DNA from: Pyxicephalus adspersus
Lineage: Eukaryota; Chordata; Amphibia; Anura; Pyxicephalidae
Assembly: GCF_032062135.1 (NCBI RefSeq)
Contig: NC_092860.1
Coordinates: 153,972,097-154,036,096 of the forward strand
Reading direction: 5' to 3'
DNA length: 64,000 nucleotides
Below the pieces are notes generated by a model. The model made no database searches, had not been told where the DNA came from, and worked only from the letters and a program-made list of their open reading frames with translations. Made by a program: the position numbers and the translations under genes. Shown here piece by piece: positions 1 to 11,422 of this stretch. Within the stretch, counting starts at the first letter, position 1. The number at the start of each line of letters is the position of its first letter.

Positions 1-100
1 TGGTTACTTTTTTACGAACGATTTTTTGCCCAATCGATCGTTCGTCGTTCGATTGGAACGATAAAAATTGGAAGTGTGTACGCACCTTTACAAGATTGTC
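1..100. other. Window edge with short palindromic sequence
   Basis: No gene is seen. Around 28-55 there is a small imperfect palindrome with CCAATCGA paired to TCGATTGG across a short spacer. This is the kind of structure found in terminal parts of MITEs, but no second end can be identified inside the window. Confidence 0.3.
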
Positions 101-125
101 AAATTCCCATCAATAGTGTGCGAAT

Positions 126-1075
126 TGAGGAATGAAAAAAGGAGGTTTTGGTTTCAAATTTTTGTTAAGGTAAAGCATATAGTTAAGCATTAATTATGTA
201 CTGTTACATAAAAGTTTTCATACATAATTACCCAAAAAGGTAGAATGAGAATGAGATGGGAATGAGAATGAGAATATACAATGAGAATATATACAGTCTA
301 GTTTAAACAGCATTTGACTGGAGTATACATATTCTAGACATCAAGTTCTTTCTATAATATTCAATTGCATCAGTCTTAAAAGTCCCAATGTGTTTCACCT
401 CCAAGGGCTTCTTCAGGGAGTGCAGTCCTTGAAAGTCTTTTACGGTTTGTATACAAGTGCAAGATATTGTAGAAACATTATATATCTGTGTAAATTTTCA
501 TCTAGTTACAGTTGTCATTTATTTAATATTAATATATGGCTCAATAATTCAGATATTTTGATAATGTCTTACATATGGATGGCTGCAACAGAGGTATGTT
601 GGTGGTCTATGTTATGAAAGAACTTAAAAAGTTATTTGAACATTTAGTGACATAATGCTTCCTAAATTAGTTGTGGTTAGCTTGGTCAAAATAACATAGT
701 TCAGTGGGTTGAATTGTATGTTTATTTTAAATAAATATATAAAGAAAATATATAAAAGCCTAAATTGGACTACTTACAGTTTACATTTTTATTTTTACAA
801 CAGTAAATAAATATATAAAGATAATGAATGATATATGAAAAATGCTGAAACTGGACTACTTAGATTTTAATGCAGAAAACAAGTGAAAGACAGGTCCCCT
901 TATTTTCCTGGGGACATAGATAGTAACATTGAAAGGTTTTGACTATGTTTAAATAGAATGGATTAGAAAGATGATTAACCTAAGGTTTCATATATTGGGT
1001 AGATGTAGTTCACTGAATAATAAGGTGTATATAGAGATACATACCAATGGATGCAATGGAGCAGGCATGCTCCCG
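126..1075 (+). repeat. Left arm of the 2.3-kb inverted repeat
   Basis: It matches the reverse complement of 1540-2372. Good anchors are the TATATAAAAGCCTAAATTGG tract near 750 against its complement near 1735, and GCATCCATTGGTATG near 1558 against its complement near 1045. The arm has an insertion of GAATGAGAATGA-type simple sequence around 244-285 that its partner lacks. The short open frames within it are not coding. Confidence 0.75.
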
Positions 1076-1539
1076 TGTGTATCCCTGGTATATAGCAATG
1101 ATTTACCTGGATGTGTTTACAGTAAATGCATATGGGGTGTGTTAATGGGCTATTGTGCACTATAGTATGTATTGATCTTACAATAAATGCAAATACGTCA
1201 TCAGAAGTTTGAGATACCTAATGAACGTACATGTTACATTGAGTTACAGATACGTAATGAACATACATGTTACAGTGCATATTAATTGCCATATAAATTA
1301 CGTACAGGTAGTAGTCAGAGAGTACATCAATAAACTTTTAAACAATATTGAAAGTGAGCTAATTATGCATTATTACATGTCTCAACAATTGTATTACAAT
1401 GCAAAGTATATATTCATCTTAATGTTGATAAGAGTTATATATATCAGAAACAACATCTTATTGTTGTATTTCGCCATGTCATTATATCCTATATACTGTA
1501 TAGCATGGTAACAACATATATAACCATAAGTAACCGTAA

Positions 1540-2372
1540 CCAGGCATGCTCCATTGCATCCATTGGTATGTAACTCTCTATTCACCTTATTATTCAATGA
1601 ACTAAATCTACCCAATAAATGAAACCTTAGGTTAATCCTGTTTCTTATCCATTCTATTTAAATTTCAATGGTCCTATCTACGTCCCCGGGAAGTTAAGGT
1701 GACCTGTGTTTTCTGCATTAAAATGTAAGTAGTCCAATTTAGGCTTTTATATATTTTCTTTATATATTTATTTAAAATAAACATACAGTTCAACCCACTG
1801 AACTAAGTTATTATGACCTTTGCACCACCCAAGCTAACCACAGCTAATTTAGGAAGCATTTTATCACTAAATGTTCATATAACTTTTTAAGTTTTTTCAT
1901 AACTTAGATCACCAACTTAGATCTCTGTTGCAGCATACATATGTAAGACATTACCAAAACACCTGAATTATTCAACCATATATTAATATTGTATCAATGA
2001 AAACAAAAATGAAAAAGTAGATATAAATATATATTTATATATAATGTTGTTTCTACAATCTCTTGCACTTGTATACAGACCGTAAATTCTTTTTAGGAAT
2101 TCCTTGGAGGCGAAACGCGTCAGAACTATTAACGACTCTTACAGTTTTAAAAATTGTGATTGAATTTTATAGACAGAAGTGGATGTCTAGAATATATTTA
2201 CTCCAGTCAAGTGCTGTTTAAACTAGGCTGGATACAGTATGGGATCATCTGTACCTTTTTGGAAAATTATGTATGAAAACTTTTATGTATCAATACATAA
2301 TTAATGCTTTCCCCTAACACAAATTTGGAGCTCAAACCTCTTTTTTTCATCCCTCCTTTCTCATTCCCTCCT
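1540..2372 (-). repeat. Right arm of the 2.3-kb inverted repeat
   Basis: Reverse-complement partner of the left arm. It contains the better-kept CGAAACGCGTC stretch at about 2110-2120. Between the arms (1076-1539) there is only AT-rich DNA with a short imperfect tandem duplication around 1213-1275 (the ACATGTTACA unit occurs twice). Confidence 0.75.
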
Positions 2373-2411
2373 TCATCCTTCCCCGTCTGCCTATTTAAAT
2401 TCCCATCAATA

Positions 2412-3236
2412 TTGCATTCTGCATTTCCAGATCTCTAATGTAAGCTTCTAGAAGGACTCACATCTTTGACCCTAGAACTGTATATTGGACAAAGCTAACC
2501 TTTAAAACCTTGATACCACCCCTTATATGTTGACAACATGCAGGTTCTTGTGAACACTTTCCCTAATTAGTTTACTAGGGGAATTTAAGGAAAGAAAAAG
2601 ACAGGCCCAGAGTGAATTAAATAAAAATAGATTTGGGGGCTCCCTGTGTGGCAAGGGAGCCAGGTAGTTAAGGGGTTAAGAAGGTTCCGGAAGATAGAAG
2701 GGAAAAGGAGTTGATTAGCCAGGGAGCTGGTTAAAGTTGGAGTGGAAAGGAGCTGATAAAGGAAGGATCAGGTTGTGGAGAAGTTCACAGGAATGTAGGG
2801 CTAGAAGCAAGATTAGGCTTCCCATGGTTTTACCCCCCCCCAATATATAGCATTAGGGCTTAGTTGGCCGTGAGAAGCATCACTGCTGGCAATTGCAGCA
2901 CTGGGAAGTTGCAGTCAATGGTAGAAAAGGCTCTGCAGGGGATTCTCCAGGCCTCTGTACCCCAGAGAAGCAGGTGTCTACGTTGGCTGGGTGAAGGCCC
3001 CAAAACAATTGCTCATCAGAAAAAACAGTGCACACATTAAGTCTTTAACTCCACTTGGTTCTATTGACTTTATTGAAAAACCACAAAGATTTTCCAGCAT
3101 AAGTTTCATTTTTTATACATTTATAATACAAAGCTCATTCTAGGCTAATAAAAGAAATTGCCCTATACCTATCAATGTAATACATTTATTCCATTTAATA
3201 ACTGTAAAAAAAAATTTTTGTGCTCTTCTCCAACAG
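2412..3236. other. Intron/intergenic DNA before the V2R exon
   Basis: No coding region is recognised. The segment includes a purine-rich stretch (about 2640-2790) and an unclassified GC-richer stretch (2640-3010). I looked on the + strand for a V2R cysteine-rich exon 5 that would belong to the downstream 7TM exon and found none, so that exon must lie left of the window or be lost. Confidence 0.4.
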
Positions 3237-4144
3237 ACAGTGAAATCTGCTACAAATGTTCTGATGACCAGTGGCCAGATGAGAGGAAAGTGAAATGTAT
3301 TCCCAAAACATATGAATATCTGTCCTATGAAATGGATGTCATAACTCAGGCATTTTGTATTATCTCTCTATTATGCTTTGTTGTAACTGTATTTATAATG
3401 ACATTATTCATTCTATTCCGGGACACTCCAATTGTGAAAGCCAATAACCGGACTGTGAGCTTCATCCTCCTGACCTCCATCTTGCTGAGCTTCCTCTCTG
3501 TCTTCTTGTTCCTCGGTCGTCCTGTGGATATAACCTGCATGCTGAGACAAATATCATTTGGGATCTTTTTCTCCATCGCTGTCTCTTCTGTCTTGGCCAA
3601 AACTATCACAGTCTGCATTGCCTTCAAAGCCTCCAAACCCGGCAGTGTATGGAGGAAGTGGGTGGGAGAGAAGATTTCTAATTCTGTAGTCATAATCAGT
3701 TCCTCTATCCAAGTACTGATGTGTGTTATTTGGCTGTCAGTATCTCCTCCCTACCAAGAGTATGACATGCACTCCTATCCTTGGAAGATCATCATTCAGT
3801 GTAATGAAGGGTCAGTTATCGGATTCTACTCTGTTTTGGGGTATATGGGGTTTCTGGCAGCTGTGAGTTTTGTTCTGGCTTTCATGGTGAGGACATTACC
3901 GGACAGTTTTAATGAGGCCAAGTACATCACCTTCAGCATGCTGGTGTTCTGCAATGTGTGGATTGCCATGATCCCGGCCTATCTGAGCAGCAGAGGGAAA
4001 TACATGGTGGCTGTGGAGGTATTCGCCATCCTGACCTCCAGTGTTGGGTTATTGGGCTGTATATTCTTCCCTAAATGTTACATAATTATCTTAAAACCTG
4101 AGAAAAACACAAAAAAAAATATACTTAACAAGATCAGATTATAA
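3237..4144 (+). CDS. V2R-like receptor, last coding exon (7TM domain)
   Basis: Terminal exon of a vomeronasal type-2 receptor, a family C GPCR of the olfactory/vomeronasal plasma membrane. The acceptor ...CTCCAACAG precedes AC AGT GAA ATC TGC; the two leading bases complete a split Asp codon, as in V2R exon 6. The open stretch codes for about 301 residues: the end of the cysteine-rich linker (DSEICYKC, DQWPDE), the EYLSYE entry to TM1, seven hydrophobic segments, the family-typical GRPVDITC and NEAKYITFSMLVFC stretches, and the PKCY motif after TM7 with a short basic tail. No frameshift or internal stop is present. The extracellular ligand-binding exons are not in the window upstream, so whether the gene is functional cannot be judged. 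It is closely similar to the 7TM exon at 18505-19403 and points toward it (tail-to-tail). Confidence 0.9.
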
Positions 4145-4212
4145 TTTCTTTTCACTTTTTAACATTTGCTTGATAGACCATAACATTTGTTGACTGGTTC
4201 TAAAAAAATGTG

Positions 4213-4218
4213 AATAAA
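4213..4218 (+). promoter_or_regulatory. Candidate poly(A) signal AATAAA of the + strand V2R
   Basis: The hexamer AATAAA lies about 70 bases after the stop codon of the 7TM exon, a usable distance for a short V2R 3' UTR. The call rests on position only. Confidence 0.4.
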
Positions 4219-4739
4219 CTTACTATTTAGTCTATGTGATGTGACCCAAATCATTTCTGGGATTCTGGCATTTCTAAGAGATCTTATAAGCTGAAAGTAT
4301 GACCAATCTCTTGTTGGAACTATCCTCTTTGAACTCCTTTCATCCATCAGACATAACAAGTTTAGTAGATAGGTAGACGACATTCAGTGGTGGTGTGTTC
4401 TGGAAATACATTGGTGAATATGGAAGTAAGAACTTTTACTATTCCCAGATGTCCTTCATGAAGTTCAACACTGTAGGTTGCAACACTATAACACAAATTC
4501 CCCACATTGACATCTCCTATGTATAGTTAGCTCATGTGTATGATAGCAGAAATAAAACAAAGTGAGATTATCTGTGTACTTCCAGTCTTTAAGAGTTCCC
4601 TCAAACTCAGGCTACCGTAGGGTCTAATTATGTTTCCTGATCACCCATTTGACATATCAGTGGGAGGCATGTATTTTGTTTCACAATAGCATGATCTGCA
4701 GTTTCAAGAGAAGCATGACCTTGTGGCCCAGGGAAGACA

Positions 4740-5860
4740 ATAAAACCCAGCATTGCATGTGTGAAGCAGCTATTACAGGCACGCCCGTTTTAGGGTGAAG
4801 TATTGTAGCCAATGGCTGATGATCTGTTACCAATGTAAACTTGAGACAAATGTCATCGGCCTTTCACTTTTATCCAGAAGAACATAGGATATAACTGCTC
4901 CCAGTCCATATGGGGTTGTATCACATGCCAATGTAATTGGCCATAAAGGATTGATATGCACATCATCTGATATGACAGGTCATCATCATCACAAGAACAT
5001 CATCTGATATGACAGGTGTCTTTACTTTTTGAAATGCCTTGTCACATTGTTCAGTCCATTCATGTATTTGTCCCTTCTGTTGTAGGGGGTTTAAAGGTTG
5101 TAGAACCAATGTCAGATTTTGGACAAAAGGACTGTAGTCATTCAGAAATCCCGGAAAGGATCTGAGCTGTACTACATCTTTAGGGTTCTTGGATTTTCTC
5201 TGGAGATTTGTGCAGACCCTATTCATCAATAACATGTCCACAATATTCTATAGAACTTTAAAATATTGCACACTTTACTTTGTTATCTGACAGGCCATAT
5301 TCATTAGGCCATGCCAGAACTTTTTCTGTGTTTTCTAAATGCTTTGTATAATTCCATGTCAATCAGAATGATATCATCTAAGTAACACTGCCTATGGGGA
5401 ATGTTCTGAAGTACTTGATCAATATATCTTTACCAGGTGACAGGTGGTGAAGCAATGCCAAACACTAATCTATTGTACTGGTACAGTCCTTTTGGTGTGT
5501 TAATGTTAAGAAACTGCCACTTTCTTCCACTTCCATAAGTAAGCCTGTGAGAGATCAATTTTGTTAATTTCCATCCACCGGTCAGAGAGGGGAAGATGTC
5601 TTCAATTAAAGGCAATGGATAATTCCCAGTATGCAGCACAGGGTTAATGGTGACTTTAAAATGTGAACAGACCCATCCTGTTTTATAATAGACACAATGG
5701 ATGTCCCCTATGTACTCCCGGAAATGATCCCAGTTGTTTCTAGGTGATCTAGTTCAGTGTCCACTTTTTGGCAAAGCCTGTATAGCACTGGATGAGTTTT
5801 ATGGAATTTAGGTTGTATATTTATGTCAAGGCATATATATTAGCTTTATTATGTTTTAGG
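4740..5860 (-). pseudogene. Ty3/gypsy pol remnant (RT to RNase H)
   Basis: Reading the minus strand from 5860 down, translated pieces in shifting frames match the gypsy reverse transcriptase of the K02A2.6-like (Mag-type) group. They are an N-terminal stretch with a VDTELDHLE-like segment, then NYPLPLIEDIF and INTPKGLYQYNRLVFGIA (about 5640-5430), the CYLDDII catalytic motif (near 5385), the connection/thumb (about 5241-4963) and an RNase H start with DTTPYGLGA (near 4900). At least three frameshifts and several stops break it. There is no LTR at either end in the immediate neighbourhood, and protease, integrase and gag are absent. It is a dead fragment of a retrotransposon of the same type as the copy at 32.6-35.8 kb. 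Confidence 0.8.
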
Positions 5861-6829
5861 GGTTCCTAAAACTTACTTATGGTGCTTGAGGTAACACAAC
5901 TTTGTTACCTGATTTTTAAGTATCAGGTGGTACTGAATGAAGCATCTTAATAGATGTCCAGGTAACTGGTATTTTTTTTTACCTAACCTGACCCCAAAAA
6001 GCAGGTCCACTATTTACAATGATATTTTCATCCAGCAAACATCTGGAATGGTTGTATTCAGCCTCTACTTACCACAACTCGTGGTAATATTTTCTGCTCA
6101 GCATTTATCTTAAGGACTCACTTTGTTTCCTGGAGTGTCAGTGGTCTTTATACAGTTTTATATATTTTGAGTTTGTCATTACTGAGACTGCTGACCTGAT
6201 ATATAAGTCCATCTTAATAGGGATTTCTGATATTTGTGGTGTCAGTCAGATAACAGATTGGTCACTACATGTAGAGTGATACACATAAATACTGACCAGT
6301 TCTGATACATCATGGTATCAGTCAGGATCAATATCATGAATCATAGAAAAAAATTATTTTGGTCCAGAAATAATTTTGCAGGCCATTCAGCATGCTGCTA
6401 GAATATGTATTCTGATTACACTTTTTGCAATAGGGGTCTTTAAATCCTCACATTTAAGTGCAATGGAAGTATTTTCTGCAATTTCAATGGATCACTTAGA
6501 GGTAATGATATCTTCTGTCAGCAAAATTGTCTGTAAAGTCTACAAACAAATATTTATCTGAGGGCATCACTTAGTCTCTCATTGAAATCACATTGCTCTA
6601 CTAGTTCCCATTCACCTGTTGGCTTCATCTGTGAAACCGTAATCTTTCAGCTTTGACCAAGGCTTTGGTGACAGGTGCTCTTCTACAGTTTGTTAAATTA
6701 CTTCTTTCTTAAGCTGCACACCAGGCTGTAAAGCTGCACCATGTTTTTCTGAGGGTGTCAGTAACATTAAAATACTGTCCCATTCCCTCTATATAGTCTT
6801 TTATAGAGCTGGTATACTCCTCCATTTCT
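5861..6829. other. AT-rich gap without recognisable gene
   Basis: No coding match is seen beyond short accidental frames. On the minus strand at about 6590-6830 the sequence may continue the 3' part of the repeat-family protein that follows, but it is too decayed to translate with confidence. Confidence 0.3.
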
Positions 6830-7664
6830 CCAATGTACTCACCATGTTTCCAGATTCTACTCAAATCTCAAAGAAAAGAAAGAAAGAAAATTACAGTTTT
6901 GTGTTTCCTTTCTTTGTTGTCCTTTTCCAAACAGATAACATTTTCTTGTCATTTTGTTTCTATTCCAAGTAAGTTTTTCTCACGCAGTCTTGATGCTAGG
7001 AGTTCTGAAGCCTTCTCCGATAGTCCCAAATCACGTGCCAAATCATAGATTTTTCAGAGTCCTCTTGAATTTAAATTCTTCATCATTGTTGTCACCTAGT
7101 TCATCAGCATAATCATGTTTATCAAGAGCGGATAGTGTAACGAAAAACAGCACTGGGATTTCATTTGAATGAGTCACTGGGCACATAACCGATGGTAGAC
7201 TAGGATACTCTGTTACATTTATTTTTCTTGCTATATCCTGAGGTTTTCACTATACAAAAGTAACAGTCACTGAAATGATCTCCTGGCACTCGCCAAACCA
7301 TAGGTTTACCAAATGGCATCTTATCACGTGTTCCCTTTGTCCAAATCTGTAAACTTAATGACACACTAGTGCACACCTTATGATGGGCCCAAAACTTATC
7401 TTGTTCACCAAGTTTAACTTTGAAATATGCCAATCAAGCTTGCATGTTTGCCATTTGACTGGGAATGCTTAAACTGCCACAGATATGACAAAATGAATCA
7501 GGGTTGTTTAGGCACTTACGAGAAACAGTAGAGACAGACGAATAGAAAGAAAGGAAATACAGGTATAAGTAAAAAAGTACATTTTGCTTATTCACTATGT
7601 AGAGCAGCGCACAACCTCTGACCACACGGTCTTGCGTGTAAATGAATAGCCTTGAAGTCAACAA
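6830..7664 (-). pseudogene. Uncharacterised repeat-family protein with Cys-rich modules, decayed
   Basis: Minus-strand pieces join, across frame breaks, into a protein type I know as multi-copy 'uncharacterised' genes in several animal genomes. It starts with KCLNNPDSFCHICG (a CxxC finger half), then LGEQDKFWAHHKVC, WTKGTRDKMPFGKPM, VWRVPGDHFSDCYFC, an acidic HDYADELGDNNDEEF stretch and DLARDLGLSEKASELLASRL with REKNLLG. The spaced Cys/His pairs suggest metal binding. The function is unknown, and multi-copy occurrence suggests association with a mobile element. Stops and frameshifts show it is not expressed as one protein. It lies next to gypsy pol in the same orientation, but I cannot show that they formed one element. 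Confidence 0.5.
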
Positions 7665-7689
7665 AAAATTTGTTGAAAAGTGTTACCAA

Positions 7690-8110
7690 GTCTTAAAGAC
7701 ATTCTTGTATGGACTTAATTCCATTACATAGTTTGGTGTCATCTGCAAACACAGAAATGGTACTTTTAATCCCAAATTCAATATCAAGATGTTATAAAGT
7801 GTTATAAAGATGTTATAAAGATGTTAAACAGTAAAGGTCCCAACACTGAACCCTGGGTATACCACTAATAACCTTAGACTTTTCAGAGTATGAATCATTA
7901 ATCACTAGTCTCTGGAAGTGATCCTTAAGCCAGTTCTTAATCCATTTACAGACTGACTTTTATAACCTACTACTACCTACTAAACCTAACTTGCATATTA
8001 ACCATCTGTGGGGCACAGTGTCAAATGCTTTTGCAAAGTCCAAGCACACTATTTCAACTGCTATTCCACTGTGTACATGTTTACTTACCTTCTCGTAAAA
8101 AGGGAGTCGT
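7690..8110 (-). pseudogene. CR1-like LINE reverse transcriptase fragment
   Basis: Minus-strand translation gives, in order, LDFAKAFDTVPHR (near 8040-8005), a GIPQGSVLGPLLFN-like stretch broken by a frameshift (near 7870-7830) and the catalytic VFADDTKLCN (near 7760-7735). This order and these motifs are those of CR1-type non-LTR reverse transcriptase. Between the last two, a GTTATAAAGAT unit is repeated about four times (7788-7830), a small expansion that broke the frame. The fragment is truncated at both ends. Confidence 0.75.
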
Positions 8111-8155
8111 AAAAAGGGGCCTTTAGAGGCCTACATGCTCACATCTGTTTTGCTA

Positions 8156-8600
8156 TTAACCCCCCTGGTGTTCTATTTTTATGTCAAAAGCGTTGCATTG
8201 TTTGCGTGGAAAGTTGCTGTTTAATACTTTAGGCCTGGAATTCTTAGTAATAACTCCCAGGTATGATAAAATTTGGAAAACAAATCATAAATTGTAATTG
8301 TAATTGTAATAAATAATTATAAATAATTTTACAAATAAAATTTATAAATAAAAATATATATTTTTTAATTTGTCCAAACAACAGTACAATATTATAATAA
8401 ACTTTAAGATTTATTATTTGGATTTTTTTTTACAACTTTTCTAATGTGATCAATATTTTAAAAGCAGGTTACAATGTAATCTGATTTTAAATTTCCCGCC
8501 AAGCCACACCTTCCGAAGTAGCGACGCTTCACGCATCACTACTATCGAGCGCATATGGTGTGATGCAGAATCCGGCTGGGGATTGCTGAGTACGCCGCTG
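8156..8600. mobile_element. Partial TTAA-flanked MITE (TTAACC...CCTGG family)
   Basis: It begins with TTAACCCCCCTGG and continues with an A/T-rich interior and a CG-richer part (8500-8600). The same start, TTAACCTCCC, occurs at 40501 and 22673, which defines a family. The TTAA start suggests piggyBac- or Kolobok-like target duplication. The right terminus is missing because the LINE starts at about 8626. Confidence 0.45.
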
Positions 8601-8625
8601 GATCGAGGGGATCAGGTAGGAGTTT

Positions 8626-10945
8626 TTGTTGGTCCCCGATCAGATGAGAAGGCCAATAGACCTTATCTTGTTGCTGCACACCAACTGGTACAATGGCCTG
8701 ATAAAGGAAGTTATGCTCCTTTCAATTGATCTACAGAAGACATTTGACAGCCTGCCACGGTTGTATTTATTTTTGGTCTTGTCAGTCATGGGCTTCGCCT
8801 TACATTTCGTTAATCTTTTACTGTCACTGTATGACAAGCCAGAAGTGAACATATCATTAGAAGTTTCCTCTCTTCCAACATCCCCAATAAAAAAAAGGAC
8901 AAAACAGGGTTGTCTACCCCCGGCGATGGCAAAGCGGGTGAATTGGTATATCAAAGGTATTCAAAGTGGCTAGAGGGAACACAAAGTGTGCTTTGTTTGC
9001 AGATGACCGTCGCCACGTACAACACTGTCTAATCTATTTATGTTATTAGATGAAATTGCCAGTTTCTCAGGCCTTCGTGTTAATTGTTCCAAATCCCAGG
9101 CCCTCAACAATAACATACCTGCACCTCAATTAATGGTATTGAAAGGTATTTTTGATCTATCTTTAGGGGAAAGCTTGTTACAGTACTTGGGGATTCAACT
9201 GAACCCAACATACCAAAGACTTTATCAAGCCAACTACACGCCTTTATTCAAAAAGATTTATGCGGATCCCCCCTCCCCCCTGGCTAGGTCGTATAGCCAC
9301 TATCAACATGAATGTACTGCCTAGGGCACTATACCTTTTCCGCACTCTACCAATACAAGTCCAACTTCAGATGCTTAATCATCTCCAAAATAGAATATGG
9401 AAGGTAAACGGAGCAGAATTCAAAAAGCTACAATCTTTGCTCCCAGATCTCAGGGTGGCTTAGGGGTCCCCATCTTTAAACAATATTATAAAGTGTCTCA
9501 AATTTCACAATTCTCTCTCAGCACGTTAGTGGGGGTTCCCCTTAATGGCTGGCGCTCGAAGGGTTATCTAGCTAAGGGTCCGTAGAATCCATCATGTGGA
9601 TCAGTAAGAATCTCAGGCACGACAGGCGTCGCCCCATGCGGACGCAGTCCTTTCAAATATGGGATAAGTACAGCTATAATTCAAAGATAGGTTGTTCTCA
9701 CACCAATAACTCCAATGTGAGAAAATCCAGAGTTTTTTCCTGGTAGAGATTGCAAAAGATTAAAACGGTGGATTGATAAAGGTTTCAAGCACATCCAAGA
9801 TATGATAGATGTGTTATCCGTTCTTGGTTCTTGACCAGTAAATTAAAACTCACAAGGAATATGTTCGTTATAGACAAATTAAATCATTAAATCATCTGAA
9901 ATGCTCCTCATCTCATGTGCTCCTCTCAGTTTGAAAGTACCTGTCGGTCGCTAGCTGACACGAAAGATCAAATTTCCTAAAATCTATGCTGCATTGGTGA
10001 CCACAAAGAAATTAAAATACATGTGTTCATGCGAGGAGAACTTAACTTGGGATCACAAAGATTGCAGTGATGTGGCATATTCCATTTCTAATATATCGCT
10101 CAACTCTTCCTTGGTGGAGGCCAGTTACAAAGCTTTACTTAGTATTTTGTGCCTGACCGGTTATCTAAGTACTATCCAACATCTTCCCCACTGTGTTTTA
10201 GAGGGGGTGATTCCAGGCTTACTTTGGAAAAATGTATGCTGGTCATGTCCAATAACACAGAAATACTGGTCAGAAGTGTTTCATATTATTTCCAGGGTCT
10301 TGCAAATAGATGGGCAGAGCTCATCAGAGGGTGCACTGTTCAGTAAATGTGATTTAACTGTTCCCAAATCAACGCTGAAACCTGTGAAACTTATTCTGCT
10401 GGTGGCTCGTATAACCCTAGCTAAGTCCTGGAAATCGAATACTTTTCTATTAGATCCACTATTTGCTAAAATGTATTAGATCATGGTGAACAACAGGTTA
10501 AGGCATACACTCAATTTTACCCTAGATAAATTTGATAAAATGTGGGAACCCTGGATGACATAAAGGGCCACATAGATTAAAAGTTTCTCATTAGGAATCA
10601 TTTTATGATGTGAGTCTTCTACCCTATATCTAGCCCCCTCTCCTCTATACCCAAGGTCCTATCTTAAATGTTATGGAAAGATAAGTTGTAAGATCCTATT
10701 TAACAGTGTATAACTATCCTGTGACAGAATGAGATCTAAAAGGTTTGGAGAAGGATAGAGTTGTCATATCTTGATTTTTTATTGTGTATGCCAATGTGTT
10801 ATAAGTCGTTTCACATATATACCAATGATTATCTACTGTTGATTTGCACTTTGTATTTGTGTGTCATTATCGTAATGAAATTGGCAAGCCCGATTATGGG
10901 CAAGTTATTTGATACTTGCTTGTATTCTCAATTATTGTAAAAAAA
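8626..10945 (+). pseudogene. Tx1/L1-like LINE ORF2 remnant
   Basis: Plus-strand pieces follow the order of a Tx1/L1 ORF2 from mid reverse transcriptase onward: LLSIDLQKTFDSLPR with KRTKQGCLP (8700-8930), SFSGLRVNCSKSQ (9060-9100), LQYLGIQLN (9180-9210), RALYLFRTLPIQVQ (9320-9370), and the C-terminal EASYKALL, DRLSKYYPTSSPLC and WSCPITQKYW segments (10110-10275). Many frameshifts and stops occur and the FADD box region is mutated (near 9000). An A-rich tail at about 10935-10945 marks the 3' end. The 5' end is truncated near 8626, next to the MITE. It is an old, inactive copy, more decayed than the LINE at 23.6-29.1 kb. Confidence 0.75.
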
Positions 10946-11422
10946 AATAAAACCATATATTTTGTTTTGAAATGACTCAGTTTGGGATTTGCAGCTGTAT
11001 GAAAAGCAATCTTATTATAAAAGGTAAGGAAAATAAATTCCACAACTGAAAATGTACTGCCAAAGTATACTGTCACAGAAGCGTCACAGTAACCCCACAT
11101 ACAGTGACAACTTGGCCAGCTTTCACACATCCCCCAATCCTGCAATTTAAAGATTTTGTGTTTTTTCTTTGTCGCCCTTGTAACATTACAAAAAGGAACC
11201 TCCCCTGATATATGTCAGGTAAATATGGTATTGGTACAAGTCCCCAAATGACTTTTATTCTTTGTAATGATTTGGCAATTAGCCTTGTATAGAATTTATT
11301 AACATGATTTACACCTATAGACTGGAATTCACTGCTAAGTCTACATTTCACCAAATGCCAACAGGATTTACTAAACCATTGATGAATAGGATCAGGACTG
11401 GTTTGCTAATTCATATAATAAA
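10946..11422. other. Gap without recognisable feature
   Basis: No gene, repeat end or conserved motif is recognised. The short open frames here share no motif with any family I know. Confidence 0.3.

Larger units (their letters stand above)
101..2411. mobile_element. Inverted-repeat (foldback) element, probably Penelope-derived
   Basis: Two long arms, roughly 126-1075 and 1540-2372, are reverse complements of each other with scattered mismatches and small indels. They enclose about 460 bp of unrelated AT-rich spacer. The pair is bracketed by a perfect 15-bp direct repeat (AAATTCCCATCAATA at 101-115 and 2397-2411) that reads as a target-site duplication. On the minus strand near 385-420 the left arm carries CTGAAGA followed by GAAAC; the right arm has GAAAC followed by GCGTC near 2108-2121. 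These resemble the CUGAUGA...GAAA core of the hammerhead ribozymes known in Penelope-like elements, whose terminal repeats can be inverted. No reverse transcriptase is left between the arms. The inverted repeat and direct repeat are seen; assignment to Penelope is inference. A class II foldback transposon is the main alternative. Confidence 0.55.

Noticed and set aside
1209..1511. 100-codon frame in the spacer of the first inverted repeat
   Set aside because: AT-rich, with tandem duplication and no motif; overlapping frames exist on the other strand.
2412..3236. Search for exon 5 of the + strand V2R upstream of its 7TM exon
   Set aside because: No cysteine-rich exon with splice sites was found, so none is reported.
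3346..3693. Minus-strand frame of 115 codons opposite the V2R 7TM exon
   Set aside because: Shadow of the real exon; a similar shadow occurs opposite the second 7TM exon (18932-19414).
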